Shown here: positions 30,404-42,400 of the stretch, piece by piece
Layout of the letters: each line of letters opens with the position of its first letter
Numbering within the stretch: position 1 is the stretch's first letter
NCBI RefSeq assembly: GCF_029227915.1
Contig: NC_079887.1
Coordinates: 17,173,650-17,237,649, forward strand
Reading direction: 5' to 3'
DNA: 64,000 nt
DNA from: Hydractinia symbiolongicarpus
Taxonomy: Eukaryota; Cnidaria; Hydrozoa; Anthoathecata; Hydractiniidae
Made by a program: the position numbers and the translations under genes
The notes under the pieces: generated by a model
The model's input: the letters and a program-made list of their open reading frames with translations, nothing else
The model's database searches: none
Told to the model about the DNA's origin: nothing

Positions 30404-30945
30404 TTTATATCACATATTCATAACAGAATTTCATAATGAAAATAACTTGTAACGTTGAAAATAAAATGTATGCACTATTTCTGCAAAATAGAAAAATAGA
30501 TACAGCCCTATTCATAACAGAGTTGCACAGAGATAATAACCAGCAACGTTTTATAAGTCAAAAAATAAATTGTGTGCCCCATTTCTGTTAAGTAGAGAGA
30601 AAACGGTGCAGCCCTATTCATAACAGAGTTGCACAGAGATAATAACCAGCAACGTTTTATAAGTCAAAAAATAAATTGTGTGCCCCATTTCTGTTAAGTA
30701 GAGAAAAAAGGTGCAGCCCTATTCATAACAGAGTTGCACAGAGATAATAACCAGCAACGTTTTATAAGTCAAAAAATAAATTGTGTGCCCCATTTCTGTT
30801 AAGTAGAGAAAAAGAAAGGTGCAGCCCTATTCATAACAGAGTTGCACAGAATTAATGACCAGCAACGTTTTATAAGTCAAAAAATAAATTGTGTGCCCCA
30901 TTTCTGCAAAATAGAAAATTGATGCAGCCTCATTTATAATTATAC
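30404..30945. repeat. Minisatellite, about 106-bp unit, five copies
   Basis: CCCTATTCATAACAGAGTTG recurs at 30506, 30612, 30717 and 30824, with degenerate edge copies at 30410 and 30926. Internal units are almost identical (AACCAGCAACGTTTTATAAG shared), which suggests recent unequal exchange; the two edge copies are older. Confidence 0.9.
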
Positions 30946-31093
30946 AACTATACGATCCTAGACATCATTTTTAATGGTCGTACCACCTCGCCAGGCATGT
31001 CAAAGCGTAAAAAAAACAAAAAAAAACAGTGCTTGGGGTCTTGGCGTGTTTTACACAACCAACGCGTATATAAGTGTTTTAATTTTTAAGGCC

Positions 31094-31355
31094 TCAGGTA
31101 TGACAGAATAGGAATATTTCCGCAATCGCTTCTGCACCGCAAAAAATAAGACTGTTTTCCCCAATGTCAGGGCTCGTCAGCATGCCTATAGGACAAACGG
31201 AAAATAAATTGAAAATATAGCTCGTTAAGCCCAACATGGACAAGCATACTGCCGCTCCAGAAACCAGGTACTGTCGGCTGGAGTCATGCCGAGCCCGGTA
31301 TGCAAGAAAAGAAACATAGACAAGTAAAGAGAGGGGCTCTGTCATCTGCACGAAC
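31094..31355 (-). CDS. Possible exon of a small membrane protein
   Basis: A frame from acceptor-like TTCGTGCAG before ATG (31345) encodes about 84 residues with two hydrophobic stretches (LSLLVYVSFLAY and SGAAVCLSMLGLTSYIFNLF). Its base composition is less AT-rich than the surroundings, which is why it stands out. I do not recognise the family and see no partner exon, so it may be a fragment or chance. Confidence 0.25.
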
Positions 31356-31399
31356 AGGAATTTAATGATAAGACTTAAACGCTAAGGATAAGTGTATTT

Positions 31400-31535
31400 A
31401 TCCTTAAAAAAATATTATTATCATTACAGCTACCTGTTTTGTTACTAACATACAACAGTGTATGGTCAGTGTTTTACAAAAAATCCTTGCGAAAATATTA
31501 TCAATACAGCTACCTGTTTTGTTACAATTTGTATA
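31400..31535. repeat. Direct duplication around CAGCTACCTGTTTTGTTAC
   Basis: ATTATCATTACAGCTACCTG and its continuation TTTTGTTAC recur about 85 bp later (31500) with two changes. Confidence 0.6.
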
Positions 31536-32050
31536 ACTAATGTGTGAAAAATTTAACAAAAGGAAGGTATGGAGTAATCATGTCATCATAGCAATTACAA
31601 TCGCAATCATCAATGGAGAAAAGAAAAAATCTTAGTTGCTCCTGGATCCAGGTACTGTCACCGAAGTTACTGAGCTCGGGGACAATTTTGAAATCAAGCA
31701 GGTTTGTCATCACCAAAAAAAGGGGGGAGTATTTCTTATTATATAATTATTTATGACACTACTACTATTACTTTTTACTACTTATTACCAATATTTTATT
31801 ACAACCTTACTATTTTAGAATTAGTTTACTAAACAAATACCACATTTTAGACATGACTTAGACTTGACTCAAATTGTTTAAGAAACTTATGTTTGCCTGA
31901 GAAAAATGGAAAATATATATATATATATTAGTTCACTTAAATGGAGTTTTAACACTAAATTTTGATGAGAGAGCGCATCTTACTTAAAATCTAATCTCCT
32001 GCTCCAACATTGGAATAGTTGTTCTCCGTGTGAAATATTCTGAAATGTTA

Positions 32051-32770
32051 TCAGCAGGAATGTTGGACCTCTTTCTTTGACGGCCACAAGTCCCAGGTTT
32101 TGCAGGAGTAACACACTTTTTGAGCTAGAAATTCAGCTTTGTCACACCAAATGTCATGGTAAGCATCAACTGCATTTCGGGTAGCTATGGCAGCACTTTT
32201 TAAGGCATCAATCATATGAATTCCTTCAAAGACGTCAATGGACTTGTTCTGAAGCATTCGTGTCACAGGAAGCATAATATCAAATACAGATGTAATTACC
32301 ATTGTCATGATAAACTAAAAACTGGTAATTAATTTATGAAAGGACAAGGCTTTTGAGGATGTGTCAACATTGCATTGTCTTTGAACAAACATCTCCTAAA
32401 GAGTAAAAACAAGAGGAACATAGAATTACTGAAAAATATCCATGTCCATCCTTAAGTTCATTCTTTAATGAATCAGGAGTATACAATTCAATATTTTTTA
32501 TTTATTTTTTACTTGGGAAAAATAAAAAAAATAAGAAATGTCTTTTATACCATCCAGTACATTCCTAATTGTTTGAAACAAGAGGCCAACTGAGTTTGAG
32601 GCGATGACTATGGCAGTGAGTATAAACAGCCTTCCTATTGATTGTCAAAATATGATCAGAAAGACCATTAATTTTACCAGCTACAGAACCAGCTCCATCA
32701 TCACCCTGGCCTCCACAGTCTTGAATGTTTAAAGTAAGGTCATCACTTATAGTTTTAAGATTTAATTTTT
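32051..32770 (-). pseudogene. hAT transposase relic (ZMYM1/DUF4371-like)
   Basis: On the minus strand a first block (about 32745-32570) reads NIQDCGGQGDDGAGSVAGKI and then VYTHCHSHRLKLS. It is the hAT catalytic-core signature (D-x-R-GQ-xYDGAxxMxGK and A-xxxHC-xxHxLNL). A second block (32308-32051) reads DIMLPVTRMLQNKSIDVFEG followed by LKSAAIATRN, the next conserved segment. The blocks are separated by stops and AT-rich sequence. The zinc finger and C-terminal dimerisation parts are missing, so this is inactive. Confidence 0.72.
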
Positions 32771-32917
32771 TATATTTTTTTGTCCAACTAAGGTGAGGCC
32801 ATCACAATACAACATCTTTATCTAATATATACAGGTTACGTATATACATAATCCATATTTTTGGAAATAAATTTTCATAATAACCCTAGCATGCACGTGT
32901 AATGTATGTAGGAATCT

Positions 32918-33142
32918 GTACATACATACATACATACATACATACATACATACATACATACATACATACATACATACATACATACATACATACATACATA
33001 CATACATACATACATACATACATACATACATACATACATACATACATACATACATACATACATACATACATACATACATACATACATACATACATACATA
33101 CATACATACATACATACATACATACATACATACATACACACA
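32918..33142. repeat. (CATA)n microsatellite, about 225 bp
   Basis: Pure tetranucleotide array of more than 50 units with almost no interruptions. It is read in three frames as Tyr/Val/Cys/Met or Ile/His/Thr repeats, so nearby open frames are artefacts. Confidence 0.98.
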
Positions 33143-33339
33143 TACCCACATCTGCGCCTTCTGGGGACCAAAGTTAGAAAGCGCCTTCCCAGCCAAACGC
33201 GAAAGTAAAAAAATAAAAATGAAAAATATCTTTCTACACGAGGTTGTTATATATAATTGGTTTTATAGTTCCTAAACATAAAATCTTACCTACTCAATAA
33301 TAATAAAACGGTTTTTTGGACAAATTTTCGCATGGTTCA

Positions 33340-33420
33340 CAAAAAAGTTGGAAAGCGCCTTGTGGGCCACATGTCAAGGTTGTGAAGTTTCAAAGTGCCT
33401 TGTGGGGACAAATATTGTTT
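33340..33420. repeat. Two isolated units of the CCTTGTGGGGAC minisatellite family
   Basis: GCGCCTTGTGGGCCACATGTCAAG and GTGCCTTGTGGGGACAAAT follow each other. The main array is at 55420-56330. Confidence 0.6.
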
Positions 33421-33474
33421 CCCATGATTATAGCTTTCTTATATCTGTCGCGATGCATCAAGTTTGTTCTGGGG

Positions 33475-33810
33475 ACCATGGATTGAATCCCGTTCACTGA
33501 CAGACAGTATGTTAGCAATACACGAAGTAGCTTTACTTCAATTACATTACACCAATAATACTCGGCCGTCATGATGAATGGTTCGATCGTAGTGAACAAT
33601 TCTCATGAATGCTTGTCTTGGCTGGAATTTCCATGACAAGCATTCATGAGAAACGCCAACGTGGGTGTTGTTAACATATTGACACACGCAGTGTAATTAG
33701 TTTGTCTGCGGCTCTGAGTTCTGGGACGGCTGACCCAATTCCGCTTACTGCCAGTCATTGTGTTGACAATTCTAAAAGTGGCTCTACTTTAATTACGTTA
33801 AAGTTTTTAA
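33475..33810 (+). repeat. Dispersed repeat family R33, copies 2 and 3
   Basis: Copy 2 (about 33475-33600) reads GAATCCCGTTCACTGACAG, AGTATGTTAG, CTTTACTTCAATTACATTAC, CTCGGCCGTCATGATG. Copy 3 (about 33720-33810) reads CAATTCCGCTTACTGCCAG, TGTGTTGAC, GGCTCTACTTTAATTACGTTA. Both match the inverted copy at 26310-26505. Confidence 0.65.
33600..33652. repeat. Perfect 18-bp inverted repeat with 17-base loop
   Basis: TTCTCATGAATGCTTGTC (33600-33617) is followed by its exact complement at 33635-33652. It lies between the two R33 copies and could be the meeting point of two oppositely placed ends. Confidence 0.9.
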
Positions 33811-35328
33811 TTGAACAATGTTTTTTACGGGAACAATAAAAGTTAATCAACCTTTATTTTTTTTCTCCGGGACTCGGAAAGTTGAGGAGTATCCCATTGT
33901 TTTGCCAGGACTTTTGAGCGCTGTCCTTGATACTTTGAGGGAAGAAAGTGTTTGCAGAAGAAACTTTTGCGGTTTTCGCGATTTTTGGAAAATTCGCACA
34001 AGTTTATTAGCGCAAAATGTTCCAATTAGAAATGAACTCTAAGAATAATACTGCTATAAGAAAAAATTAACAAAAACTAGTTTGAATACACGTACGATCT
34101 TTAACTTCATATAAAACGTAAGTATGGTGAGGGTAGAAGCAATTAGCTTTTCCAAAAAATGAAATATAAAATAACACATTAATACACCATTTACAGTTTT
34201 CATTTGGTATTTAATCTTAAAAGAATTTTTTCATTTACAACTATGTTTTTAAAAATAAAAAATAACTTAATACAGTACAGTTTGATCTGGTAATAATATA
34301 TTTAGTAAAACACCCGTTTTAGTTCCCTCTCGAACAACTATTTAATTTAACTTTCTGGGAACAAACGTCCTTTTAATATAACTACTGAGATGCAAATGTT
34401 CTGTGCGTGTAATAAACTTAAACTATCTAAACTTTCCAAATAACTACCGGTCAACACTATAAAATTTATATCAGAAAACAAAGCCTAAAATTAATAGACA
34501 TTTCCTGAAGCTTTTTAGTCACTGGGAGAATGTGATACTTGAATTTCTAAAAACTTGATAGAGAAATTTTTAAGTTCACAAAGCAAACATATATATATAA
34601 ATAACCTGCTAAAACGATGAGCATAAATCATGATTATAAGAACCAACCTAGAAAGTCTTTAAAATATAAAAGTTTATAATAATTTTTGTCGCTTCTAAAG
34701 GGTCAAATACAGTATCATTTGGTGTTGATTTTCCAAATGAGCTACTTTAACCACATTGAAAATGATAAAACGTGTGCAAGTACAGTTTTCATTAAAAGTG
34801 ACGAACCTCATAATTTATCTTCTACAAAATAAATTTTTGGTGTTTTTTTTCTCAAGTTGATTTATACACATAGTTTTCACAAAAGGATCACAGATCTCCT
34901 ATTCCTTAAAAACCTCGAAGAATTTTTACTCATGTCCCGATGTTTATAAATCCCAGATTTGACGTCCCACAACCTTGGCTTTTCTCTCCCAAAAATTAAA
35001 TGTTCTTCATAAAATTTTTTTGCAATCGATTAGTCTTTGGGACTAAACAATGGATTCAATTGAAAACAAAAGAAAAAAAATGATCATTTGAACATGAATT
35101 GAACATGTTGAACTTTTCATTTCCAATAAACATTGGAAATGAAGGAGAGAAAAAATGACATTCTTTGTCGTATACACTATCATTTTTTAATGGTCATTGA
35201 AAATTGATAGTGTATTTAATTCTTATGTAATAAAATTCTGAGTAAAATTTAGTTTGATAATGTTTGGGCCAATAAGATATAATAAATAATTCAAAGTTCA
35301 AATTTTATTTAACTATATATAGTATTTA
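33811..35328. other. No gene recognised; two small hairpins
   Basis: Contains CATTTCCAAT-aaac-ATTGGAAATG near 35110 and a longer imperfect palindrome TACACTATCA...TGATAGTGTA at about 35173-35214. No coding signal is seen. Confidence 0.45.
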
Positions 35329-35745
35329 CAAACTATTTACAAATAACTTTCAAATAAATTAAGAAGTTATATGCTACAAACTATTTATAAATAACTTTCA
35401 AATAAATTAAGAAGTTATATGCTACAAACTATTTATAAATAACTTTCAAATAAATTAAGAAGTTATATGCTACAAACTATTTATAAATAACTTTCAAATA
35501 AATTAAGAAGTTATATGCTACAAACTATTTATAAATAACTTTCAAATAAATTAAGAAGTTATCTGTTACAAACTATTTATAAATAACTTTCATATAAATT
35601 AAGAAGTTATATGCTACAAACTATTTATAAATAACTTTCAAATAAATTAAGATATTATATGTTACAAACTATTTACAAATAACTTTTAAATTAAATAGTA
35701 TTTAAAATTAATTTCACAAATAACTTTTAAATAAATTAGGAACAG
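35329..35745. repeat. Minisatellite, 48-bp unit, about eight copies
   Basis: Unit ACAAACTATTTATAAATAAC followed by TTTCAAATAAATTAAGAAGT and TATATGCT repeats in head-to-tail order. Inner copies are nearly identical; the last two degrade. Confidence 0.93.
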
Positions 35746-36458
35746 ATCCAAACATGATATTTCGTCACTAAAATTATTAAAAAAACAAAGAATGTACCAT
35801 TTCGTTTTATTTCCAAATCGTGACAATTAAAGCTTACTTTTCATTTCAACACAACTTAATCTCAAAACAAATATTTAAAGAAATATATCTCTTTTTGCCT
35901 CAAGGTTAAACAAGCTACTTCAATACAAATCTGCTCGTCATCTTAAATAAAACGTCCGTCCAAATATAAAAAGATCAACAAGTCCCGAGGATGTTTCAAT
36001 AAGAAATCTCCCGAAAAGCAGGAAACATCAAAGTACATTGATGCTGGAAAACTGATCGAAATTTTAATAGGGGACTCATAGAAAAGACTTTTGTATATTA
36101 TATTTCAGGTTTAACGTTAGATTTTTCTCTGTATCCAAAATAAGTTCACTTATAGCACAGTCATTATATATAACTAGCGCACCCCTGAGCAGCGCAATGA
36201 CGTCAAAATTGGATTTAATCTGAGTAAATCAGAAATAAGTTAGAACGAATAATCATGTCGATACGGCGAAGTAGAAAAAACACAATTTTTAAGGTTAATT
36301 TCTAGTTTCTACGAAACAAAAGCTCTTTTGTTTAATACTAATATGTTATGAACGTTGTGAGATTAACTTATATTTGGGAGTGGAAGGTAAGCTTTAATAT
36401 TCATCAATCACAGTGCTACATGAAATACGAATACACCCGGTAACATCAAATTGTTTGC
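35746..36458. other. 3' flank of the SET-recombinase gene
   Basis: Probably holds the last exon or 3' untranslated region of the minus-strand gene. A possible acceptor TTTTGTTTCGTAG before AAACTAGAA lies near 36320, but no reading frame confirms it. Confidence 0.35.
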
Positions 36459-39400
36459 TTATCTACTAAGATGTAAACTATTTATTGTGATTCTTACCTT
36501 TAAAGCTCTTTCTGTTTTTAGTAGGTGATTTCGGATACAATCCTTAATATTGGTCCACTTTCGATTAATAATTTTGTTTTTATCAATAAATTTTTGGCAA
36601 TCTTCTTTCCCAGGCAGCTTTTTTTCTATGATATTTCTATGAAAATGCGTGAAGACTAAATTTAATTCTTCTGCACTCCACGAATTCCAATTCCTCTCTC
36701 TTTTTTTCCCAAGTGTCACTAAAATTATAACAACAACAACAAAAACGGGTTTGCCTACTTTCATTCATAAATCCGCATTCACATCTATGTATTTTCTTAC
36801 ATATGGGTTTATGTAACTTTTTGCATAACATAAGAATGAATAAACACTCAAGTCTTATGCAAAAAAATGGATAGATGTAAATGCGGCTTAAGAACCCAGA
36901 GTTCCGATTTATATTAAAATATCACCTTTCGACTTTGCTCCCTTAGCTTCGGAAGCACGGGTTTCACTCCCCTTCCCTTTTAGGCCTAAAAAGTGAATAA
37001 ATCTAACGTCATGGCTTAATAATGAGCGTTTCTTTTTATTGATTTAGGAACATGTTTTTAACCTGACCTTTGGTACTGGAAACTAAGCTTGTATCCACTT
37101 CTTCAAAATCATCTTCAACTAAAATGTTTATAAAAAAATTAAAAAACATGTCAAAAAACATAGAGATTTAAAGGGCCAGCGTTGTTAATTTCAATACTCA
37201 TTTAAACGCAAATAAGAAAAAAACGCAAAATTTCAAAAAAAAAAAACGATTCTTATATAATGATATATAACGAGAGATTACCATTTTCTGCTTAACATTT
37301 TTCGACCAGAATGTGACGTGGAATGGTTTTTAAATAATTACCTGTGTCCTGTCCTTCTACAGCATCTTCTGGCAATGCAGGAGGCAAAGAATTCTGAATT
37401 TTTTTTTTTTTTAATTTTAATTAATTTTCTATTTTCTAAAAAGCTTTGCATGTCTAGCAAAATAATAAAAAAACATATATATCATATACCATTCAATGTT
37501 ATTTGATCCAAATCTTTGCCAACCAATTCCTTTCCCATCCCTGCATCAATTGCTAACAGAAGCTTGCTGACTTTCGCTAGCTCAATGGTTGACTCATGTA
37601 ACCGATAGTATTCTCGGTGCACTGCGACATCATGCCCCATATGATTGGCCAGCCACTCCAATTCGTTTTCTTTTAACTGCGCAATTTGTGCGACAGTTGC
37701 GACATATTTTCTCAATTTGGTACTACGAATTAACTCTGGTTTCTCTATTGCAGAAATCTTTCTAACTATGTTGTTTATAGACTGGTAGCCTAAATTTTAA
37801 AGCATACAAGAAACCATAAATTTCACCATACAAAAGTATAAGAAAACGACCTAATTAAAATGCGTGTTTAGAATAATTTTACCTCTTAGAGGATTTGTGG
37901 ATTGTCTGGAAGGCGTTGCAAAAACATAAATGTTGTTTTCAGCCACACCAACAATTTTCCTTAAGTCAATTAGGATGTCTATTGCCTTAACATCGTCCTT
38001 AGACAGAAGCACTGGAACTTGCCTTCCTCTTTTCCCACGAACATGAACTAATTCCAGTCTAAAACGAGTTAAGTGAGTTAAAGTTTTTTATATTTTATCC
38101 TAAGTAGATTAAATTCAACAACGACTAATTTTCGTGGTTGACTAGTCTACAGTATATTTCGCTTGGACTAATATTGGCGGGATAAGCGCTTTTTCAATTT
38201 TTCGCAGAGATTTATTTTCGCGAATGCAATATGGTCAAAACTAAAATAAAATAAAATTTAGAAAAAGTAGTAAAACTTTTAAAACGATGTTCATCTCCAA
38301 TTAAACTTGTTTCCAACACCTCTTCGACTTACTATGTCAATGAAAATAGAGGCCATAGGTTGATGTGCAATGTTTATTAAATTTCGCAGACAATGGATGT
38401 ATTGATATTTCGCGTTGATTTAATGTCGCAGATGACAAATATTTCGATATTTTGCGTGGATATAATTTCGCGGATAGGTTTTACTACAAATATTTCGCGA
38501 GGACTTAATTTCTCAAATTCTTTAAAAAACCGCAAAAACCGCGAAATTTAATCTGCGCGAAATATAATCCACTTAAGGTAAGCTTTTTCGCGTTTGCGTT
38601 ATAAAGGTTATAAGCGCCTGATTTAAAAAACGAAACACACAATAACAAAAATATATCTTCAGGACAAATATTAAATTCCTCTTACTTGGAGGTTTGCGCC
38701 CCCTACCCTAAAAAGTTTACCTGTTCATCAGTTTCTTTTCCAAGGTGGACAGTGTTTCCAAAATATCACCATGGACAACGTTCGAACGAGAATTTCTTGA
38801 TGTATATCTAGACAATAATATTGAAGAGGGTTCGTTTCCTCTTCTTTTGTTAAAAACTGTAACTCTAGTCAGAATTATGTCTGCTAGCTCCCTCCACAGA
38901 TCTGTGCTCGGGGTTATTTTAATTTCTTTTAGTACTTCTTGAAGTCTTTTATCGCAGTACGATTTCAAGAGAAGCAAGTCTGATGTTAATGGCAGGATAT
39001 CATCTTTGTTGAATCTATTATCAGCCAAGGAACGCAAGGAAGCAGAAGAAATCCTCACAGACCATTCACTTTGGAAGATTTTCTGAAATTTCTGCGCTTT
39101 GACAACAATTGCGTCATCACCTTTTCTTAGACCTAGCCCTTGCAACAACATGGCACAGTTCTCCAGAGCGTAACCGAGTTTTAATGCTAATGATGGCTTA
39201 TTAAATGCGGGCACTTTTTCACCGTCATTATTGGTGTTTGTGAACCCAGCAAGACGTTTGGTGGCCTCAACAACATCATCAAAGAAAGCTGGACTTAAAC
39301 AGTCCACCAATGAGAAATCTTTCATGTTTGCATTTCTTCTTATTTCCAGAACCAACCTGGCCAATATCCTCATTTTCTGTGATATGTTGGACGATTTTTT

Positions 39401-42400
39401 AACCCCCTTTCCACTGACAATAAACGATCCATATGTAAGGATTAGTTCGTCGCTTTTAATAAGTTCTTTAATATTGTCATTATTCATTGGTTGAACAACA
39501 AATTCTTGCAGTTCTATTGAACCACCAACCGGTTTTTTTTGGGGGTACAGAAGCAGTTCACACTGATTTTGAATGTTAATGTGGTGCTCATCTCCTTCAC
39601 TTTTTCGATGCACGCATCTTTTACAATGTCTGTTTATGTCACCAGCGTAAAAAAAACCCAGACAAAATTTGCATGGTATATAGTCGTCGGGCTTGTGTAA
39701 TCCTTTTGACTGTCGGTAAATAATCATACTACCATGTCCCGCTTTCAAGACCTTTGTGTTATGAAAAAAGTCGCCTTTTTTTCGTAGAGCGTCAATTGCA
39801 TGCTTTCGTTTGACTGACTCATTTTTATCTTTAACGGAAAGGTTTAAGATTGCTTGCACCACTTGCTCTTTATTGTGGTGGCGAAAAAGATGTCGTGACA
39901 ATTTTGAGGTAAGTGTCCCGCAAAAGTAACAAGCATGTACTCTGTCGTAAATCCTGAGTCCACTTTTGGTTTTGTTCGTCGTAGGAATTATAACACCTGA
40001 ATTGGATATTAGAACTTAGGTTTTTTTAATCCATAAAATTTTAGAAGATTAAAGAATGTGTATAGTTACCTACCTTCAATTAATTCTTCTTCTTTCTCTC
40101 TTTCGCTTTCTGCTTCTGCCTCACGGAAATTGAAAACATCTATATCATTTATATCGTCAACTAAAAAAATAGATTTTCGACATAGTTAGTGTGACGTTAG
40201 TTTTATCGCTGACAATTTATTTTCTACGAAGAAATTTGCCTACAACTACGAATGTATTCGGGAAATTTTCTCCGTTTTCTTTTACTAAGAATACGCGGAA
40301 AGTATGTTACAAAATGTTTAAAATCCTTTGTCAATATTTATTCTGTTGGTTATCACTTTTACGACTGTAAATTCGTCACAATCCTAGTACAGTAAACTAC
40401 AATAAACACATAATTAAAACCTTATTCACACGATAAAGTATTCATTGTGTAATGAAATGTTTAATGATATTTGTTAAACGTGTGGTTCAAATGTTAACGT
40501 CGACTTTTTTGAAGTTAATGCTACATAGGGTAAAATACATAAATAATTCTTAATAAATAACAGGAAAATAGTACATTTCTGATGCTACGCAAGTCTGCTT
40601 GCTGTGGAAGGGTCCAAATTTAACCTCACGATTGCACATAAAATGCTAAATCACCTCTGCCAACTAAATATAACCGCTGTGACCAAAAGTTTAAGCATGT
40701 TGTAAAATTATATTTTTTTTATGTTGAATTATGTAGAAGTAATAAAAATTCACTAAGGTCATAACTTAGCCCTATGACATCACATGCACTAAAAATAGGC
40801 TCTTTTTCCAATTCATCAATATTATTTAATTTCTGACGTGTTACTACAGCCTTGATTCCTTGCGCTGGACTAGTGGATTAATTCAAATCAATTAGTTTCA
40901 ACCAAAAAAATTATTTTAAAAAAATTGATCATTTGGATAAAAAATGACGTTATAAAACAAAGTTTCGTATTTTATGGATAAAGATACAAAGATCCGATTT
41001 TCTAGAAATATTAATGTGAATGTCATTAAACTTGGTACATATGTACAATATGGCATTTGAAGATGATCCAGGCAAAAAAAAATTGTTCATAACACCTGTA
41101 AATCTCCTTAAAAAACACTTTGGTCACCACCAGTTACCAAAACAAATCTATATTATAATACCCGTATACGTCTGTCCGTTTGTCTGTCACGCAAAATGGT
41201 AGCTTAGCTGCGCAGGTAGCAATACGCGCGCAATGCGGTGTAAAAAGGACGGGCGAACTCGTGGATTTTTCCACGGGCTAACGACAAATTATATAAAATA
41301 ACCAATATAACATGATGCAACACTCTTACATAGATTTCAGCTGTACTCCTGTCCCATAAATGCAATATTCCCCTAATCGTATTTAAAAATAAATTTTTTC
41401 AAAACATTTTTTTTATCGGAAGTTCCAATAAAAGTTAGGAAAATTTAAAAAATTTCAGCAATAAATCACATGCCTAACACAATATACGACTGTTTAAATA
41501 GGACGCAGGCACTTTGTGCCCCCAGCTCGTTCCTGGTGTTAATAGGGTTAAAGTGAATTCTGCAAGGCAAACAGAAGTTACAGACCAAAAACCCCAGGTT
41601 GGAAATTTTTGTCCCCACAGCCAAGCATGAATCGGGTTAAAAAAATGAAGATCACGTCTTACTTTTCACAGTAACTTTATTTTTATTGCCACCATCGCCG
41701 TGTTCGCTGTCATATTCCTCACTTTCACTTGATTCTGAAGGTTTGTAAGACATTGTCTCCCGTGTATCATCTAATTCAGAATCCTGAAGGCAAGGTGGTA
41801 AAAACAGTTTTTGCAAAAAACTGTAAATGAGCATACACATAAAATAATAACTCACGTTGTCTGATTCTTTTTCATATTCTTCTTCGTATGTCTCATTAAC
41901 ACTGGGCATATCGCCAAACAAGCCGGAATCGTTAATAAAGGATTTCTAAAGTGTGTGCGAAGAAAGAGAAATATAAGAAACATGTGGTCAACCGGAAGAC
42001 AGCCCAACTTGTTAAATTAGGCGTATTGCGTTGATTTAGTATTGATGCTGATTAACATCAATCTAATGAAAAAGCATAAAAACCTGGAAGTCAGAAATAT
42101 TTGGTTGTGCATCTTTCGGCCTAAAGTGAAAAAAAAATCATGATACACGCATTTTCCAAATTTCTTTGATGTACCGCAGCTTTTTTTCAAGCTAATGAAT
42201 GTAATTTTTTGAAATTATCATATATTACTTGACGATCTTAAAAACAAAACGAAACATTAAAACTTTAATATTGCAAAGAACAATCGGGAAATGTGTTTCA
42301 CCACCAAAGTTATCTGACATATACCTGATTGAAGAAAATTAACGAATCAGGATTTAACGCTGTTTGGCCCTCAACCGCGTTAATTTTGCGAAGCATTAAT

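Noticed and set aside
32822-33196. Four overlapping open frames of Met-Tyr-Val-Cys or Ile-His-Thr-Tyr repeats
   Set aside because: They only translate the (CATA)n microsatellite, which is open in several frames on both strands.
42084-42120. Candidate 37-bp linker exon of the SET-recombinase gene (PKDAQPNISDFQ in one frame)
   Set aside because: The acceptor and donor would shift the frame between its phase 0 neighbours, and the phase 0 reading has a stop.
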